DNA of 64,000 bases from Phenylobacterium sp. (GTDB lineage: Bacteria; Pseudomonadota; Alphaproteobacteria; Caulobacterales; Caulobacteraceae), in assembly GCF_030680185.1 (NCBI RefSeq), contig NZ_JAUXVZ010000029.1, positions 1-64,000 of the forward strand, given 5' to 3'. Below are positions 27,183 through 36,597 of this stretch, piece by piece. How positions within the stretch are numbered: the stretch's first letter is position 1; the number at the start of each line of letters is the position of its first letter. Under the pieces are notes generated by a model. It worked only from the letters and a program-made list of their open reading frames with translations. It made no database searches and was not told the origin of the DNA. The position numbers and the translations under genes were made by a program.

Positions 27183-28679
27183 TCAACCATGGCTGAGCAC
27201 GCGGCGCACGGCGTCACGCCAGCGGGCCTGGCCAATCTGGCGCAAGGCGGGATCGAGGGCTGGCGCGGAGGGCTCAGTCGTCGGACGCGCTGCGGCGGCG
27301 GCTTCGACATCGGGATAGAGGCCGGCCCCAAGGCCGGCGAACAGGGCGGCGCCCAGGGCCGTCGTCTCCTCATAGCTGGCCCGGGCGACACGCTGGCCGG
27401 TGAGGTCGGCCAGGCGCTGGGCGAACCAGGGGCTGCGCGACATGCCGCCATCGATCCGCAGTTCCGAGCCCTCGCCGAAGGCGTCGGGGGCGTCTGACGC
27501 CATGGCCTCGATCAGATCGGCGGTCTGATAGGCGCTGGCCTCATAGGCGGCCGCAGCGATCTCGGGCAGGCCGGCGTCCCGGGTCAGACCGCTCAAGGAG
27601 CCCCGGGCCTCGGCGTCCCACCAGGGCGCCCCCAGGCCCGTAAAGGCCGGCACCAGCACCACGCCATGATCTGGCCGCGCCCGGCGGGCCAGGCCCTCGG
27701 CCGCAGCCGGCGACTCGACCCCCAGCCCCTCCACCAGCCACTGGATGGCGGCGCCGGCGATGAAGATGGCGCCTTCCAGGGCATAGGTGGTTCGCCCATC
27801 GATCCGCGCGGCGACCGTGGTCAGCAGGCGGGCCTGGGAGACCGGCGCGGTCTCGCCGGTGTTCACCAGCAGGAAGCAGCCGGTGCCATAGGTGGCCTTC
27901 ATCTGGCCTGGCGCCACGCATCCCTGCCCCATCAGCGCGGCCTGTTGGTCGCCGGCCACGCCGCAGATCGGGATGGCGCGGCCGAGCAACCCAGGCTCGG
28001 TCTCGCCGAACAGACCCGCGCAATCACGCACGTGCGGCAGGATGGCCCGGGGCACCCTGAACAGCTCAAGCATGGCCTCCGACCAGGCCTGCGCCCGGAT
28101 GTCGAACAGCAGGGTGCGCGAGGCATTGGTGGCGTCGGTGACATGGGCCTTGCCGCCGGTCAGTTTCCAGATCAGCCAGGAATCGATCGTTCCGGCCAGC
28201 AGCTCCCCAGCCTCGGCGCGGGCCCTGGCGCCTGGAACATTGTCCAGCATCCAGGCGAGCTTGGTCCCGGTGAAATAGGGATCGATCAACAGGCCGGTGA
28301 CCTCTGTCACATGCGCCTCGGCCCCCTGTCGGCGCAGGCTTTCGCAGAGCGCGGCGGTGCGACGATCCTGCCAGACGATGGCCCGGTGCACCGGAACCCC
28401 CGTTTCCCGGTCCCAAAGCACCACGGTTTCCCGCTGATTGGTGATGCCGATCGCGGCGATCTGGCCCATATCGGCCCGGGCGTTGGCCACGGCCTCGACC
28501 ATCACCTGGGCTGCGGCCTCATAGATGTCCTGGGCGTCGTGCTCCACCCAGCCATCGGCCGGGTAGTGTTGGGCCAGGGGACGGGACGCCTCTCCAAGAG
28601 CCTGCCCCGCCAGATCGAAGACAATAGCCCGCGTGCTGGTGGTGCCCTGGTCCAGGGCCAGGATCAGGGGTTGGGCCAT
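27183..28679 (-). CDS. glpK: Glycerol kinase
   Basis: A 498-residue FGGY-family kinase, expected to make sn-glycerol 3-phosphate from glycerol and ATP. The phosphate-1 motif is LALDQGTTSTRAIVFD at the N-terminus, GITNQRETVVLWDRETG marks the sugar-binding domain, and ATYGTGCFLLVNTG and LRIDGGMSRSPWFAQRLADL mark the C-terminal ATPase lobe. The length matches GlpK. No glpF or glpD lies nearby. Start ATG at 28679. Confidence 0.94.
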   Translation of the reverse strand: MAQPLILALDQGTTSTRAIVFDLAGQALGEASRPLAQHYPADGWVEHDAQDIYEAAAQVMVEAVANARADMGQIAAIGITNQRETVVLWDRETGVPVHRAIVWQDRRTAALCESLRRQGAEAHVTEVTGLLIDPYFTGTKLAWMLDNVPGARARAEAGELLAGTIDSWLIWKLTGGKAHVTDATNASRTLLFDIRAQAWSEAMLELFRVPRAILPHVRDCAGLFGETEPGLLGRAIPICGVAGDQQAALMGQGCVAPGQMKATYGTGCFLLVNTGETAPVSQARLLTTVAARIDGRTTYALEGAIFIAGAAIQWLVEGLGVESPAAAEGLARRARPDHGVVLVPAFTGLGAPWWDAEARGSLSGLTRDAGLPEIAAAAYEASAYQTADLIEAMASDAPDAFGEGSELRIDGGMSRSPWFAQRLADLTGQRVARASYEETTALGAALFAGLGAGLYPDVEAAAAARPTTEPSAPALDPALRQIGQARWRDAVRRVLSHG

Positions 28680-28804
28680 GTCGATCTGCTCCTCACGTCA
28701 CTGTCTTCAGAAACTGCGGCGATTTGGTTGGCGCCGGTTTAAGCATGTTTTCATTTGCAGCCATCAGATTCGCCCGAACGAACGACTCGTAGCCGGAGGT
28801 CGCC

Positions 28805-29932
28805 TTGAGCGCGCTCGCTAGGACCGAAGAGATCCTGAGTCTGGCCAAGAGCCGAACGCCTGGGGATCGCGAACGGCTGCTTCTGGCCGTGGTGGACCTG
28901 TGCGACGTCGCCGACAGCGGTCAGATCATGTCGGCGCCGGCCGTCCAGGACCTGCTGAACTCCATTTTCATGAGCCTGGTGGTCGAGGCCGAACGGGACA
29001 TTCGCAAACGCCTCGCCGAAAAGCTGGCCGGCGTCGACTGGGCTCCGATCGCCCTGATCAACGTCCTGGCCCTGGACGACATCGAGATCGCCAGACCCAT
29101 CATCGCGGCCAGTCCGATCCTCAAGGACCACGACCTGGTCCGCCTGCTCGTCGAAGCCACCGTCGAGCATCAGATCGAAGTCGCTCGGCGCCCCAGCCTC
29201 GGCGCGCCTGTGGTCGCGGCCATCCTGCAGCAGGCCGAACCTGCCGTGCTCACCGCCCTGGTGGGCAACACCCAGACCGCCCTGGCGCCCGACGACATGA
29301 CGATGCTGGTCAAGGCGTCGCGACGCGTGGCGGCCCTGCGCTCGCCCCTCACCCGACGCGCCGAACTCACAGAAGCCCTGGCCCGCGAGCTCTATGCCTG
29401 GGTCGGTCAGGCCCTGCGTCAGGCGCTCGGCCTCCGCTTCCGCCTCGACACCACCGCCCTCGACGCCGCTCTGGGGCAGGCGGTGGGCGAAGCCCACGCC
29501 GGGGCCAGCGCCGAGAGCGGCGACGCCATCGTCTGGCAGAAGGATGATGAGCGCGAGGAGATGGAGAAGCGCCTGATCAGCAAGCTGGTGGCCGCCGGCC
29601 AACTTCGCCCGGGCTACCTTTTGCGCGCCCTGCGGGAGGGCAAGCTCTCCCTGTTCGTGGGCGTGCTGTCGACCTTGGGCGACTTCCCCGCGGACATGGT
29701 GCGCAGGGCCATGGATGGTGATCAGCCCGAGCATCTGGCCCTGGCCTGTGCGGCGGTGAGCATCGACCGAAGCGCTTTCCCGACGATCCTGGAGCTGGTC
29801 CGCAGCCTGAACGACAACCGGCCCGGCGGCGGGGCTGAGGGCGCCCGGCGCGCCCTGGCCGCCTTCGGGCCCTTCGCCCCCGACCTGGCCGCCGCCGCCT
29901 TCCGTCAGACGATGAGTTCCCGCCAGGGTTAA
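28805..29932 (+). CDS. DUF2336 domain-containing protein (first copy)
   Basis: A 375-residue all-helical soluble protein assigned to DUF2336 by its repeat-like leading half (LLLAVVDLCDV, DIRKRLAEKLAGVDWAPIAL, IEIARPIIAASPILKDHDLV) and the later RLISKLVAAGQLRPGYLLRALREGK region. The start is a TTG at 28805; the strong GGAGGT 5 bases ahead decides it. The function of the family is not established. Encoded upstream of nadK and an Hpt protein. A second, divergent copy is at 32175-33314, next to a hybrid histidine kinase, which hints at a signalling role. Confidence 0.85.
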   Translation: MSALARTEEILSLAKSRTPGDRERLLLAVVDLCDVADSGQIMSAPAVQDLLNSIFMSLVVEAERDIRKRLAEKLAGVDWAPIALINVLALDDIEIARPIIAASPILKDHDLVRLLVEATVEHQIEVARRPSLGAPVVAAILQQAEPAVLTALVGNTQTALAPDDMTMLVKASRRVAALRSPLTRRAELTEALARELYAWVGQALRQALGLRFRLDTTALDAALGQAVGEAHAGASAESGDAIVWQKDDEREEMEKRLISKLVAAGQLRPGYLLRALREGKLSLFVGVLSTLGDFPADMVRRAMDGDQPEHLALACAAVSIDRSAFPTILELVRSLNDNRPGGGAEGARRALAAFGPFAPDLAAAAFRQTMSSRQG

Positions 29933-29989
29933 ACCGCCGGCGCGATCGGCGTTTGACAAGGCGCTCGCCCTACCGGCTTTTGCACGCCC

Positions 29990-30772
29990 ATGTTCAAAGC
30001 CGAACCCTTCGTGACCCGGCTGGCCTTCGCCGCCAGCGACCGGCCCGAAGCGCAGGATGCGCTGAAGGACCTGACCGCCCGCTATGGCCAGGTTCCTCAG
30101 GACCAGGCTCAGGTGATCGTCGCCCTGGGCGGCGACGGCTTCATGCTCGAAACCCTGCACGGCAATATGGGCGCGCCCAAGCCGATCTACGGCATGAACC
30201 GCGGTTCGGTCGGCTTCCTGATGAACGAATACAGCCCCGACGACCTGCTCGACCGGATCAACGCAGCAGAGCGGGCGCTGATACACCCCTTGAGCATGGT
30301 GGCGGTGGACGCCCGGCGTCGCCAGCACCGGGCCCTGGCGATCAACGAGGTCTCCCTGCTGCGCCAGACCCGGCAGACCGCCAAGCTGCGCATCTCGGTG
30401 GATGGTAAGGTGCGGCTGAACGAGCTGTCCTGCGACGGCGCCCTGGTGGCGACGCCGGCCGGTTCGACCGCCTACAACCTCTCGGCCCACGGCCCGATCA
30501 TCCCCCTGGACGCCAAGGTCATGGCGCTGACGCCGATCAGCGCCTTCCGCCCCCGGCGCTGGCGCGGCGCCCTGCTGTCGCACGCGGCCCGCGTCACCTT
30601 CGAGATCCTCGAGGCCGACAAGCGCCCGGTGAGCGCCGTGGCCGACAACTTCGAGGTGCGCGATGTGGCCGAGGTGCATGTGGCCGAGAACCGCGACATC
30701 AGCCTGACCATGCTATTCGACGCCGGCCGCAGCCTCGAGGAACGGGTTCTGGCCGAGCAGTTTTCCGCCTGA
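29990..30772 (+). CDS. nadK: NAD kinase
   Basis: A 260-residue kinase that phosphorylates NAD to NADP. The phosphate-binding GGDG is at residues 47-50 ([10 protein letters not shown]), followed by [16 protein letters not shown], and the second conserved motif is [19 protein letters not shown]. The length is that of the short alphaproteobacterial NadK. It starts at the ATG at 29990, 57 bases after the DUF2336 stop. Essential housekeeping gene by family knowledge. Confidence 0.94.
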   Translation: MFKAEPFVTRLAFAASDRPEAQDALKDLTARYGQVPQDQAQVIVALGGDGFMLETLHGNMGAPKPIYGMNRGSVGFLMNEYSPDDLLDRINAAERALIHPLSMVAVDARRRQHRALAINEVSLLRQTRQTAKLRISVDGKVRLNELSCDGALVATPAGSTAYNLSAHGPIIPLDAKVMALTPISAFRPRRWRGALLSHAARVTFEILEADKRPVSAVADNFEVRDVAEVHVAENRDISLTMLFDAGRSLEERVLAEQFSA

Positions 30773-30834
30773 CCCGCCGTCTCATTCGTTGTTAAGGTTC
30801 GCTCGCTACGATTGCGTCGTGCGTCCCCGAGGAG

Positions 30835-31326
30835 ATGGCCGTGAGTCAGCAGAATACGGGTCAGGTGATCCAGGTCCCCAACACGCTCCGCCTCAAGGTC
30901 GGGGGCCGGTTCGGCGCGGTCGACGCCAGCGCGATCGCCAAGGCCGAAGCGGCGCTGAAAAGCCTGTCGGGAAATTTCGGCGCCTGGCTGCAGGACGAAG
31001 TCACCAAGCTCGAAGCCGCCCGCCAGCAGGTCAGGACCGAAGGCGCCACGGCCGAGACGCTTGAAGCGCTTTATCTGCGCGCCCACGACCTGAAGGGTCT
31101 GGGGACCACCTACGAATTCCCGCTGATCACCCGCATGGCCGCCTCGCTCTGCAAGCTGATCGACGACAAGGACAAGCGCATGCAGGCGCCGATGGTCCTG
31201 ATCGACGCCCATATCGACGGGGTCAAGGCCGCCGTTCGCGACAGCATCAAGACCGACGACCACCCGGTCGGCAAGATCCTGGTGGAAGAGCTCGAGCGTC
31301 GGGTCGCCGCCTCGGGCCTCGTCTGA
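30835..31326 (+). CDS. Histidine phosphotransfer (Hpt) domain protein
   Basis: A 163-residue soluble protein with a four-helix bundle typical of Hpt domains. His84, in LRAHDLKGLGTTYEF, is the predicted phosphorylated histidine. About 50 residues precede the bundle. It would relay phosphate between a hybrid kinase receiver and a response regulator. It is a free-standing Hpt encoded 2 kb from a hybrid histidine kinase and between two DUF2336 genes. The cognate partners are inferred only. A GTG start at 30841 is also possible. Confidence 0.85.
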   Translation: MAVSQQNTGQVIQVPNTLRLKVGGRFGAVDASAIAKAEAALKSLSGNFGAWLQDEVTKLEAARQQVRTEGATAETLEALYLRAHDLKGLGTTYEFPLITRMAASLCKLIDDKDKRMQAPMVLIDAHIDGVKAAVRDSIKTDDHPVGKILVEELERRVAASGLV

Positions 31327-31330
31327 ATTT

Positions 31331-32116
31331 CTACATTCCCGGGACGAAAGGCTCGCTGACGGCACCGTAGCCGGCGCTTTCCGGCAGCACCAGCCGCGCG
31401 CCATCTGGGCCTGCGCGAACCTCCGGCTGCACCGCTACGAGCGGGCGCGCCCGGGCCGCTGAAATAGCGCCGGCCGCATCGGTCGAACGGGCCAGGCGGC
31501 CGAGATTCATCCGGGTCGGAAAGACCAGCTTTCGCTCGCCCCGCACGCCCGCCTCCAGGGCCGCCTGGGGTGAGAGCCAGCAGGCGTCCACGGTCTCCCT
31601 TCCATCGCACACCGCCAGCTGCCCGGCCGGGGCGTGCGCGACGTAGAACCAGGTGTCGAACCGCTTGGGCGTCACCGGCGGCGTGATCCAGCGGGCGAAG
31701 ACGGTCAGGGCCGACAGGTCGAGGCGTGCGCCTGCCGCCCGGACCACATCCAGAAACGGCGTCTCGCCGCGATCCACAGACTGGCGCAGTTCCAGGGAGG
31801 CGGGCTCGATGTCGAGCTGGCCGCCATCGCGCCGGGTGGCGAGCAACAGGCCGGCCTCTTCGAACACCTCCCGTATGGCGGCGATCCGCAGACCACGCTG
31901 CTCGCCGTCGTGGGCCGACCAGCCCGAGACGTGGTCGCCCCAGGCTTCGTCATGATCGCCGGGATGGGATTTCCCGCCCGGAAACACCAGGGCCCCGGAG
32001 GCGAAGTCGATCTGGTGATGGCGCTCGACCATCAGCACCTCGAAGGCCGGGTCATCGCGCAGCAGCAGCAGGGTGGAGGCCGGGCGAATCTCGCCGCTGT
32101 CGGTGGGGAGGCTCAT
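31331..32116 (-). CDS. NUDIX hydrolase with extended Nudix box
   Basis: A 261-residue pyrophosphohydrolase. GALVFPGGKS starts the Nudix box and IREVFEEAGLLL (residues 81-92) supplies the REVxEEaG part, but about 30 residues are inserted between the two, as in the NUDT19-like subgroup. Candidate substrates for that subgroup include CoA derivatives and nucleotide sugars. I start at the ATG at 32116; the longer frame from 32155 adds 13 unlikely residues. The stop lies 5 bases from the convergent Hpt gene. Confidence 0.83.
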   Translation of the reverse strand: MSLPTDSGEIRPASTLLLLRDDPAFEVLMVERHHQIDFASGALVFPGGKSHPGDHDEAWGDHVSGWSAHDGEQRGLRIAAIREVFEEAGLLLATRRDGGQLDIEPASLELRQSVDRGETPFLDVVRAAGARLDLSALTVFARWITPPVTPKRFDTWFYVAHAPAGQLAVCDGRETVDACWLSPQAALEAGVRGERKLVFPTRMNLGRLARSTDAAGAISAARARPLVAVQPEVRAGPDGARLVLPESAGYGAVSEPFVPGM

Positions 32117-32174
32117 CGGCGAAATCTGGGCGCCGCGGCGCCGATCGCCAAGCAAAAGTTCTGGAGGTTACGCC

Positions 32175-33314
32175 TCAGGCGGTCTGCATGGCGGGCGTGG
32201 CGCGGTCGGCCAGCCGGTCCATGCGATCGAGCAGATAGTCGGCGTCGTCCCGGGCGCCCACATGGGGCTGGGTCAGGAAGCGTTCGAGCATCTTCTTCTG
32301 GAAGCGGTCGCGATCGCGGGCGCCGCCCTCGAACTCCATGGCGTGGAAGGTGTCCACGCCGGCGCGGAAGGCCGGCAGCAGGCGCGCCGGCAGACCAGCC
32401 CGCTCATAGATGGCCTTGAGGCCCAGCGGCCCGGCGTCATGGATCATCAGCCAGGTGCGGTGGTGGGGCACGCCGGCAAGTTCGGCCAGCCCCCACTCGA
32501 AGAAGGCCATGTGCCCATGGGCCAGGCCTCGCAGAAGCAGGGAGGCGGTAAGGCGCTCGTTGCGGTTCAGGTGGGCGACGAAGGCCTTGAGGTCGGCGGC
32601 GCGTCCAGCCTGGTCCACCAGATCGAGGGTCGCCCGCTCCTTGGCGCCGGTGGCGATCTGCAGGGCCAGTTCCGGCGACACCGGGTGATGGGTCAGCAGA
32701 TGGTCGCGGACCTGGTCGCTGACCATGTCGATCAGCTTCTCGGTCACCGACAGAGGCAGGGTCTGACGGTAGGCTACGGCGGCCAGCACGCGCTCGGACC
32801 GCTCGAACCGCGCCAGGACATTCATCAGCGTGGCGTCGGCGAAATCGGCGTTATCGTTAGCGCAGGCCACTTCGACGGCCCGTTCGGCGCCGGTTTCCAC
32901 CAGGACATCGGTGACCCGGCGCGAAAGACGCGGCCGTTTGGCGATGGCCACCTGGCGCACAGGACCGCCCAGCCGGACGATCTCGGCCAGTTCTTCATCG
33001 GTAAACACCGGCGAGAAGCTGAGGATCGGCTGGCAGACGCTTTCCACATCCCGGGCCAGAGTAAGCGCCACATCGTGGGGCAGAAGCGGCGAACTCCTGA
33101 GCGTGACGGCCAGGGCGCGACGCACCAGTTCGGCGGCGTCGGCGGCCATGACCCGCAGAATGTCCTGCGCCAGGGCCTGTTCGTCGGGAGTGAGCGGCAG
33201 GGTGTCGATCCGGCGGCAGAGCTTGTGGGCGACCAGGGCGCGCTCGTCCGGGGTCGCGCCCTTCACCAGGGTGCGGATGTCATCCTCGGTCAGCGCCGCC
33301 CGCGTGGTCGTCAT
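32175..33314 (-). CDS. DUF2336 domain-containing protein (second copy)
   Basis: A 379-residue helical protein of the same family as the product of 28805-29932, clearly diverged from it. Family-like stretches include LRVMAADAAELVRRALAVTL, RPRLSRRVTDVLVETGAERA and NERLTASLLLRGLAHGHMAF, which contains the C-terminal Arg/Leu-rich helix. The ATG at 33314 has GGGGGACGGG ahead of it; a longer frame to 33431 is rejected because it is basic and unlike the family. It is divergent from the hybrid kinase gene, sharing a 156-base promoter region. Function not known. Confidence 0.82.
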   Translation of the reverse strand: MTTTRAALTEDDIRTLVKGATPDERALVAHKLCRRIDTLPLTPDEQALAQDILRVMAADAAELVRRALAVTLRSSPLLPHDVALTLARDVESVCQPILSFSPVFTDEELAEIVRLGGPVRQVAIAKRPRLSRRVTDVLVETGAERAVEVACANDNADFADATLMNVLARFERSERVLAAVAYRQTLPLSVTEKLIDMVSDQVRDHLLTHHPVSPELALQIATGAKERATLDLVDQAGRAADLKAFVAHLNRNERLTASLLLRGLAHGHMAFFEWGLAELAGVPHHRTWLMIHDAGPLGLKAIYERAGLPARLLPAFRAGVDTFHAMEFEGGARDRDRFQKKMLERFLTQPHVGARDDADYLLDRMDRLADRATPAMQTA

Positions 33315-33470
33315 AGGACCCGTCCCCCTCCGTCGAGACTTCCATCCCGTGCGCCGACAATGATTGGTTAGGCTTAACGGACAGTTTCGCGCGCGCCTGT
33401 GGATTAACGCTATCGCGTAACGTCCCGCCAACCCTGAGCCACTACCTTCGCGGGCGTCGCCGCAAAGGAT

Positions 33471-35276
33471 ATGCCTGTGTCATCCAAAGCCGATTCTGTG
33501 CGGTTTGCCCCCCGTGGCGCAACGTCGCTGACGCTTCAGGCCCTGGAGGCCCAGACGGCGCTCCTGCCCTACGCCCTGGTGGCCTTTCTGGTCAGCCTGC
33601 CGATCTTCGTCTGGGCCGGCTCCTTCGCGCCGAATGCGGCGTGGATGACGGCCAGCTTCGCCCTGTTCGCCATCGCCTGCGCCGCCACCTACGCCGCCGT
33701 CGGCTGGCTGCGGACCCCGTCGGCTCAGGATCTCGTCAAGCGCGGCCGGGTTCATGTGGCCACGGGTCTGGTCTGGGCCGCCTGCGTGGCCCAGATCGCC
33801 GTCTTCGCCGACAACGCCGGACCGATGCGCGAGGCCCTGCTGCTGATGGCCACGGCCGCCTCCGTGGTCTGCATCTTCTTCACCGCTCCCTGGCTGCCCA
33901 GCCTGCTGATCGTCGGCTCCGCGGCGGCGGCCGGCCCGCTGATCGCGCTCTTCGCCACGCCTCACAGCCAGAGCGCTGCGAACCTGGCCTGGGGCGGGGT
34001 GGCCTTGGCCTTCGCCCTGGCCCTGATCCTCAACCGCATCCTCCGCCGCCAGTTCGCCCTGGCCACCGAGCGCGAGGAGCTGATCGCCGATCGGGCCGGC
34101 AAGGTCGAAGAGGCCGGCCGCCTGGCCCGTTCCAAGTCCGACCTGGTGGCGACGCTGAGCCACGAGATCCGCAACGGCCTGACGGGGGTCGCCCATGTGC
34201 TGGCCGCCGCCGCCGGGCGCAACGGCCGCGCCGCGCCCTCGCGGGACCAGCTGTCGGCAGCCCTCGACGCGGTCAGCGACCTGATCGCCGTGCTCAACAC
34301 CACCCTGGATTCCGAGACCGCGGAGGCGGGTCGGCTGGCCATCGACATCCGGCCGATCGACGCCGCCGGCCTGGTGCGGGACCTGATCCTGCTCAATCGC
34401 CCGCATGCGGCGACCAAGGGGCTCGAGCTGGACGTGTTCGTCGCTCCCGAGTTGAACGGTCGGGTCGGCGCGGTCATGGCCGACCCCACCCGCCTGCGTC
34501 AGATCCTGGCCAACCTGCTGGGCAACGCCATCAAGTTCACCGTCCGCGGCCGGGTCGAGGCGCGGCTGGAACTGACCGAGTCCGGTCGCCTGGCGATCGA
34601 GATCGCCGACACCGGACCAGGCCTGTCGCCCAAGGAACTGGAGCGGGCCTTCGAGGCCTTCCATCGGGTGGAGCGCACCAGCGCCGGCGTGCCGGGCGCC
34701 GGTCTTGGCCTCTCCCTCTCACGGCAGCTCGCGCGTCTCATGCAGGGGGAGCTGCAAGCCAGCAGCGCGCCGGGCGTAGGCAGCTGCTTCCGCCTGGAGC
34801 TGCCCTTCGATGTCGAGGCCGCGCCGCAGATCGATCTGGTGGTCCACGATGCCGACGAGGACCCGACCGAGGGTCGCAAGCTGCGCATCCTGATGGCCGA
34901 GGACGACAGCCTGAACGCGGCCATGATGCGCGCCGTGCTGGAACAGCTGGGCCACCAGGTGGTGCACGCCCAGGACGGCCGCCGGGCCGTGGACCTGGCC
35001 AACGTCTGCGACTTCGATCTGGCGCTCATCGATGGCCGCATGCCCGGCCTCGACGGGCCGGAAGCCACCGCCGCCATCCGCGCCCTGGAGGGCCCGGCCG
35101 GCCACCTGCCAATCATCGCCGTGATCGGCGGCGACGCCGACGAGGCCCAGGCCTGCACTGAGGCCGGCGCCGACGCGGTTCTGCGCAAGCCGGTCAGCGT
35201 CACCGCCGTCGCCCGGGCCGTGGCCGACGCCACCGCCGCCCCGCGCCGCCGGGTGGCCGGACGCCGGGTCGCCTGA
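33471..35276 (+). CDS. Membrane hybrid sensor histidine kinase with atypical receiver
   Basis: A 601-residue sensor kinase. Residues 30-190 form about six membrane helices with little periplasmic sequence. HisKA has His231 in TLSHEIRNGLTG. The HATPase domain has the N box Asn352 (LLGNAIKFT), DTGPG (380-384) and GLGL (411-414). The C-terminal receiver (about 470-585) keeps the acidic pocket AEDD (Glu477-Asp479), Asp521 (LIDGRMPGLDG) and Lys573 (RKPVS). The position normally Thr or Ser is Ile552 (PIIAVIGGD), so receiver signalling may be altered. Phosphate may pass to the nearby Hpt protein; that is inference. Confidence 0.92.
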   Translation: MPVSSKADSVRFAPRGATSLTLQALEAQTALLPYALVAFLVSLPIFVWAGSFAPNAAWMTASFALFAIACAATYAAVGWLRTPSAQDLVKRGRVHVATGLVWAACVAQIAVFADNAGPMREALLLMATAASVVCIFFTAPWLPSLLIVGSAAAAGPLIALFATPHSQSAANLAWGGVALAFALALILNRILRRQFALATEREELIADRAGKVEEAGRLARSKSDLVATLSHEIRNGLTGVAHVLAAAAGRNGRAAPSRDQLSAALDAVSDLIAVLNTTLDSETAEAGRLAIDIRPIDAAGLVRDLILLNRPHAATKGLELDVFVAPELNGRVGAVMADPTRLRQILANLLGNAIKFTVRGRVEARLELTESGRLAIEIADTGPGLSPKELERAFEAFHRVERTSAGVPGAGLGLSLSRQLARLMQGELQASSAPGVGSCFRLELPFDVEAAPQIDLVVHDADEDPTEGRKLRILMAEDDSLNAAMMRAVLEQLGHQVVHAQDGRRAVDLANVCDFDLALIDGRMPGLDGPEATAAIRALEGPAGHLPIIAVIGGDADEAQACTEAGADAVLRKPVSVTAVARAVADATAAPRRRVAGRRVA

Positions 35277-35400
35277 GCCCCGGACATCTGACCCTACGGC
35301 AAGGCCAAGTCCGCCTTTCCCCCCTCGCCCGCCCCGGTCACTATGGCGCCAAGCGGACCGGCGCCGACCAAGGCGCGGCCAGGGCGGAGGACGAAGTTCA

Positions 35401-36597
35401 GTGATACTCAAGGGTCTGAAGGTGGTGGAGTTCGCCACCTATATCGCCGCGCCCGGCGCGGCCGGCGTGCTGGGCGACTGGGGCGCCGAGGTGATCAAGA
35501 TCGAGCGGCCGGGCGGCGACGACATGCGCCACGTCTTCGCCGACGCCAAGAGCGACCTGGGCGCCAATCCGACCTTCGAGATGGACAATCGCGGCAAGCG
35601 CTCGGTGGTGCTCGACATCTCCAAGCCCGAGGGACGCGACGCCGTGGCCAGACTGGCGGCCAGCGCAGACGTCTTCCTGACCAATGTGCGGCCCGCCTCC
35701 CTCAAGCGCGCCGGCCTGGACGAGGCCAGCCTGAGGGGCGCCAATCCGCGACTGATCTACGCCCTGGTCACCGGCTATGGGATGGAGGGGCCCGACGCCC
35801 ACAAGCCGGGCTTCGACGTCACCGCCTTCTGGTCCCGGGCAGGCGTGGCGCGGATGACCACGCCCAAGGGGGAAGATCCTTTCCTGCTGCGCACGGGCTT
35901 TGGCGACCACATCACCTCGCTGGCCACCACCTCAGCCATCCTGGCGGCGCTTTATGAGCGCGAACAGACCGGCGTCGGGCGGATGGTGCAGACCTCTCTG
36001 CTGGCCACGGGCGTCTACACCGTCGGCTCAGACCTGGCGGTGCAACTCCGCTTTGGCCGGCTGTCGTCGAACCGGTCCCGGCGTGAGCCGCTGAACCCGC
36101 TGGCCAACTTCTTCCAGAGCCGTGAGGGCCGCTGGTTCGTCACCAATCCCCGGGGCGGGTCGGTGGACTGGGCGGCGATGACCAAGGCCGCAGGCCGGCC
36201 GGAGCTGCAGGAGGATCCGCGGTTCACGAGCGGACGCCTGCGCAAGGAAAACACCGCAGCCCTGACGGCCGAGTTCGACAGGGCCTTCGGCGCCCTGGAC
36301 TGGGATGAGATCACCGCCCGCCTGGATTCGGCCGATCTGGTCTGGGCTCCGGTCCAGACCCCGGCCGAGGTGGCGACCGATCCGCAGGTGCGCGCCGCCG
36401 GCGCCCTGGTCGAGGTGGAGGACGGTCGCGGCGGGTTTGGCGATTCGCCGGCCGCGCCGGCCCAGTTTCCAGGTGTCGAGACGACGCGCCGGCCGCCGCC
36501 GCCGGGTCTTGGCCAGCACACGGCCGAAGTGCTTTCGGAGATCGGCTACAGCGCCGAAGAGATCGAGGCGATGCGGGCGAGCGGCGCGGCGGTCTAG
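35401..36597 (+). CDS. CaiB/BaiF family (class III) CoA transferase
   Basis: A 398-residue CoA transferase. The N-terminal KVVEFATYIAAPGAAGVLGD and VIKIERPGGDDMR are family signatures, and the catalytic aspartate that forms the anhydride with the acyl group is Asp139 in KPGFDVTAFW. It starts with a GTG at 35401 preceded by a purine-rich stretch. The stop codon overlaps the convergent transglycosylase stop through a shared CTAG. The acid substrate is unknown; related enzymes act on carnitine, bile acid, oxalate or mesaconate CoA esters. Confidence 0.9.
   Translation: MILKGLKVVEFATYIAAPGAAGVLGDWGAEVIKIERPGGDDMRHVFADAKSDLGANPTFEMDNRGKRSVVLDISKPEGRDAVARLAASADVFLTNVRPASLKRAGLDEASLRGANPRLIYALVTGYGMEGPDAHKPGFDVTAFWSRAGVARMTTPKGEDPFLLRTGFGDHITSLATTSAILAALYEREQTGVGRMVQTSLLATGVYTVGSDLAVQLRFGRLSSNRSRREPLNPLANFFQSREGRWFVTNPRGGSVDWAAMTKAAGRPELQEDPRFTSGRLRKENTAALTAEFDRAFGALDWDEITARLDSADLVWAPVQTPAEVATDPQVRAAGALVEVEDGRGGFGDSPAAPAQFPGVETTRRPPPPGLGQHTAEVLSEIGYSAEEIEAMRASGAAV

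Noticed and set aside
28751..30679. 642-residue minus-strand frame opposite DUF2336 and nadK
   Set aside because: It is antisense to two confidently identified genes, with low-complexity Gln/Gly/His content typical of shadows in GC-rich DNA.
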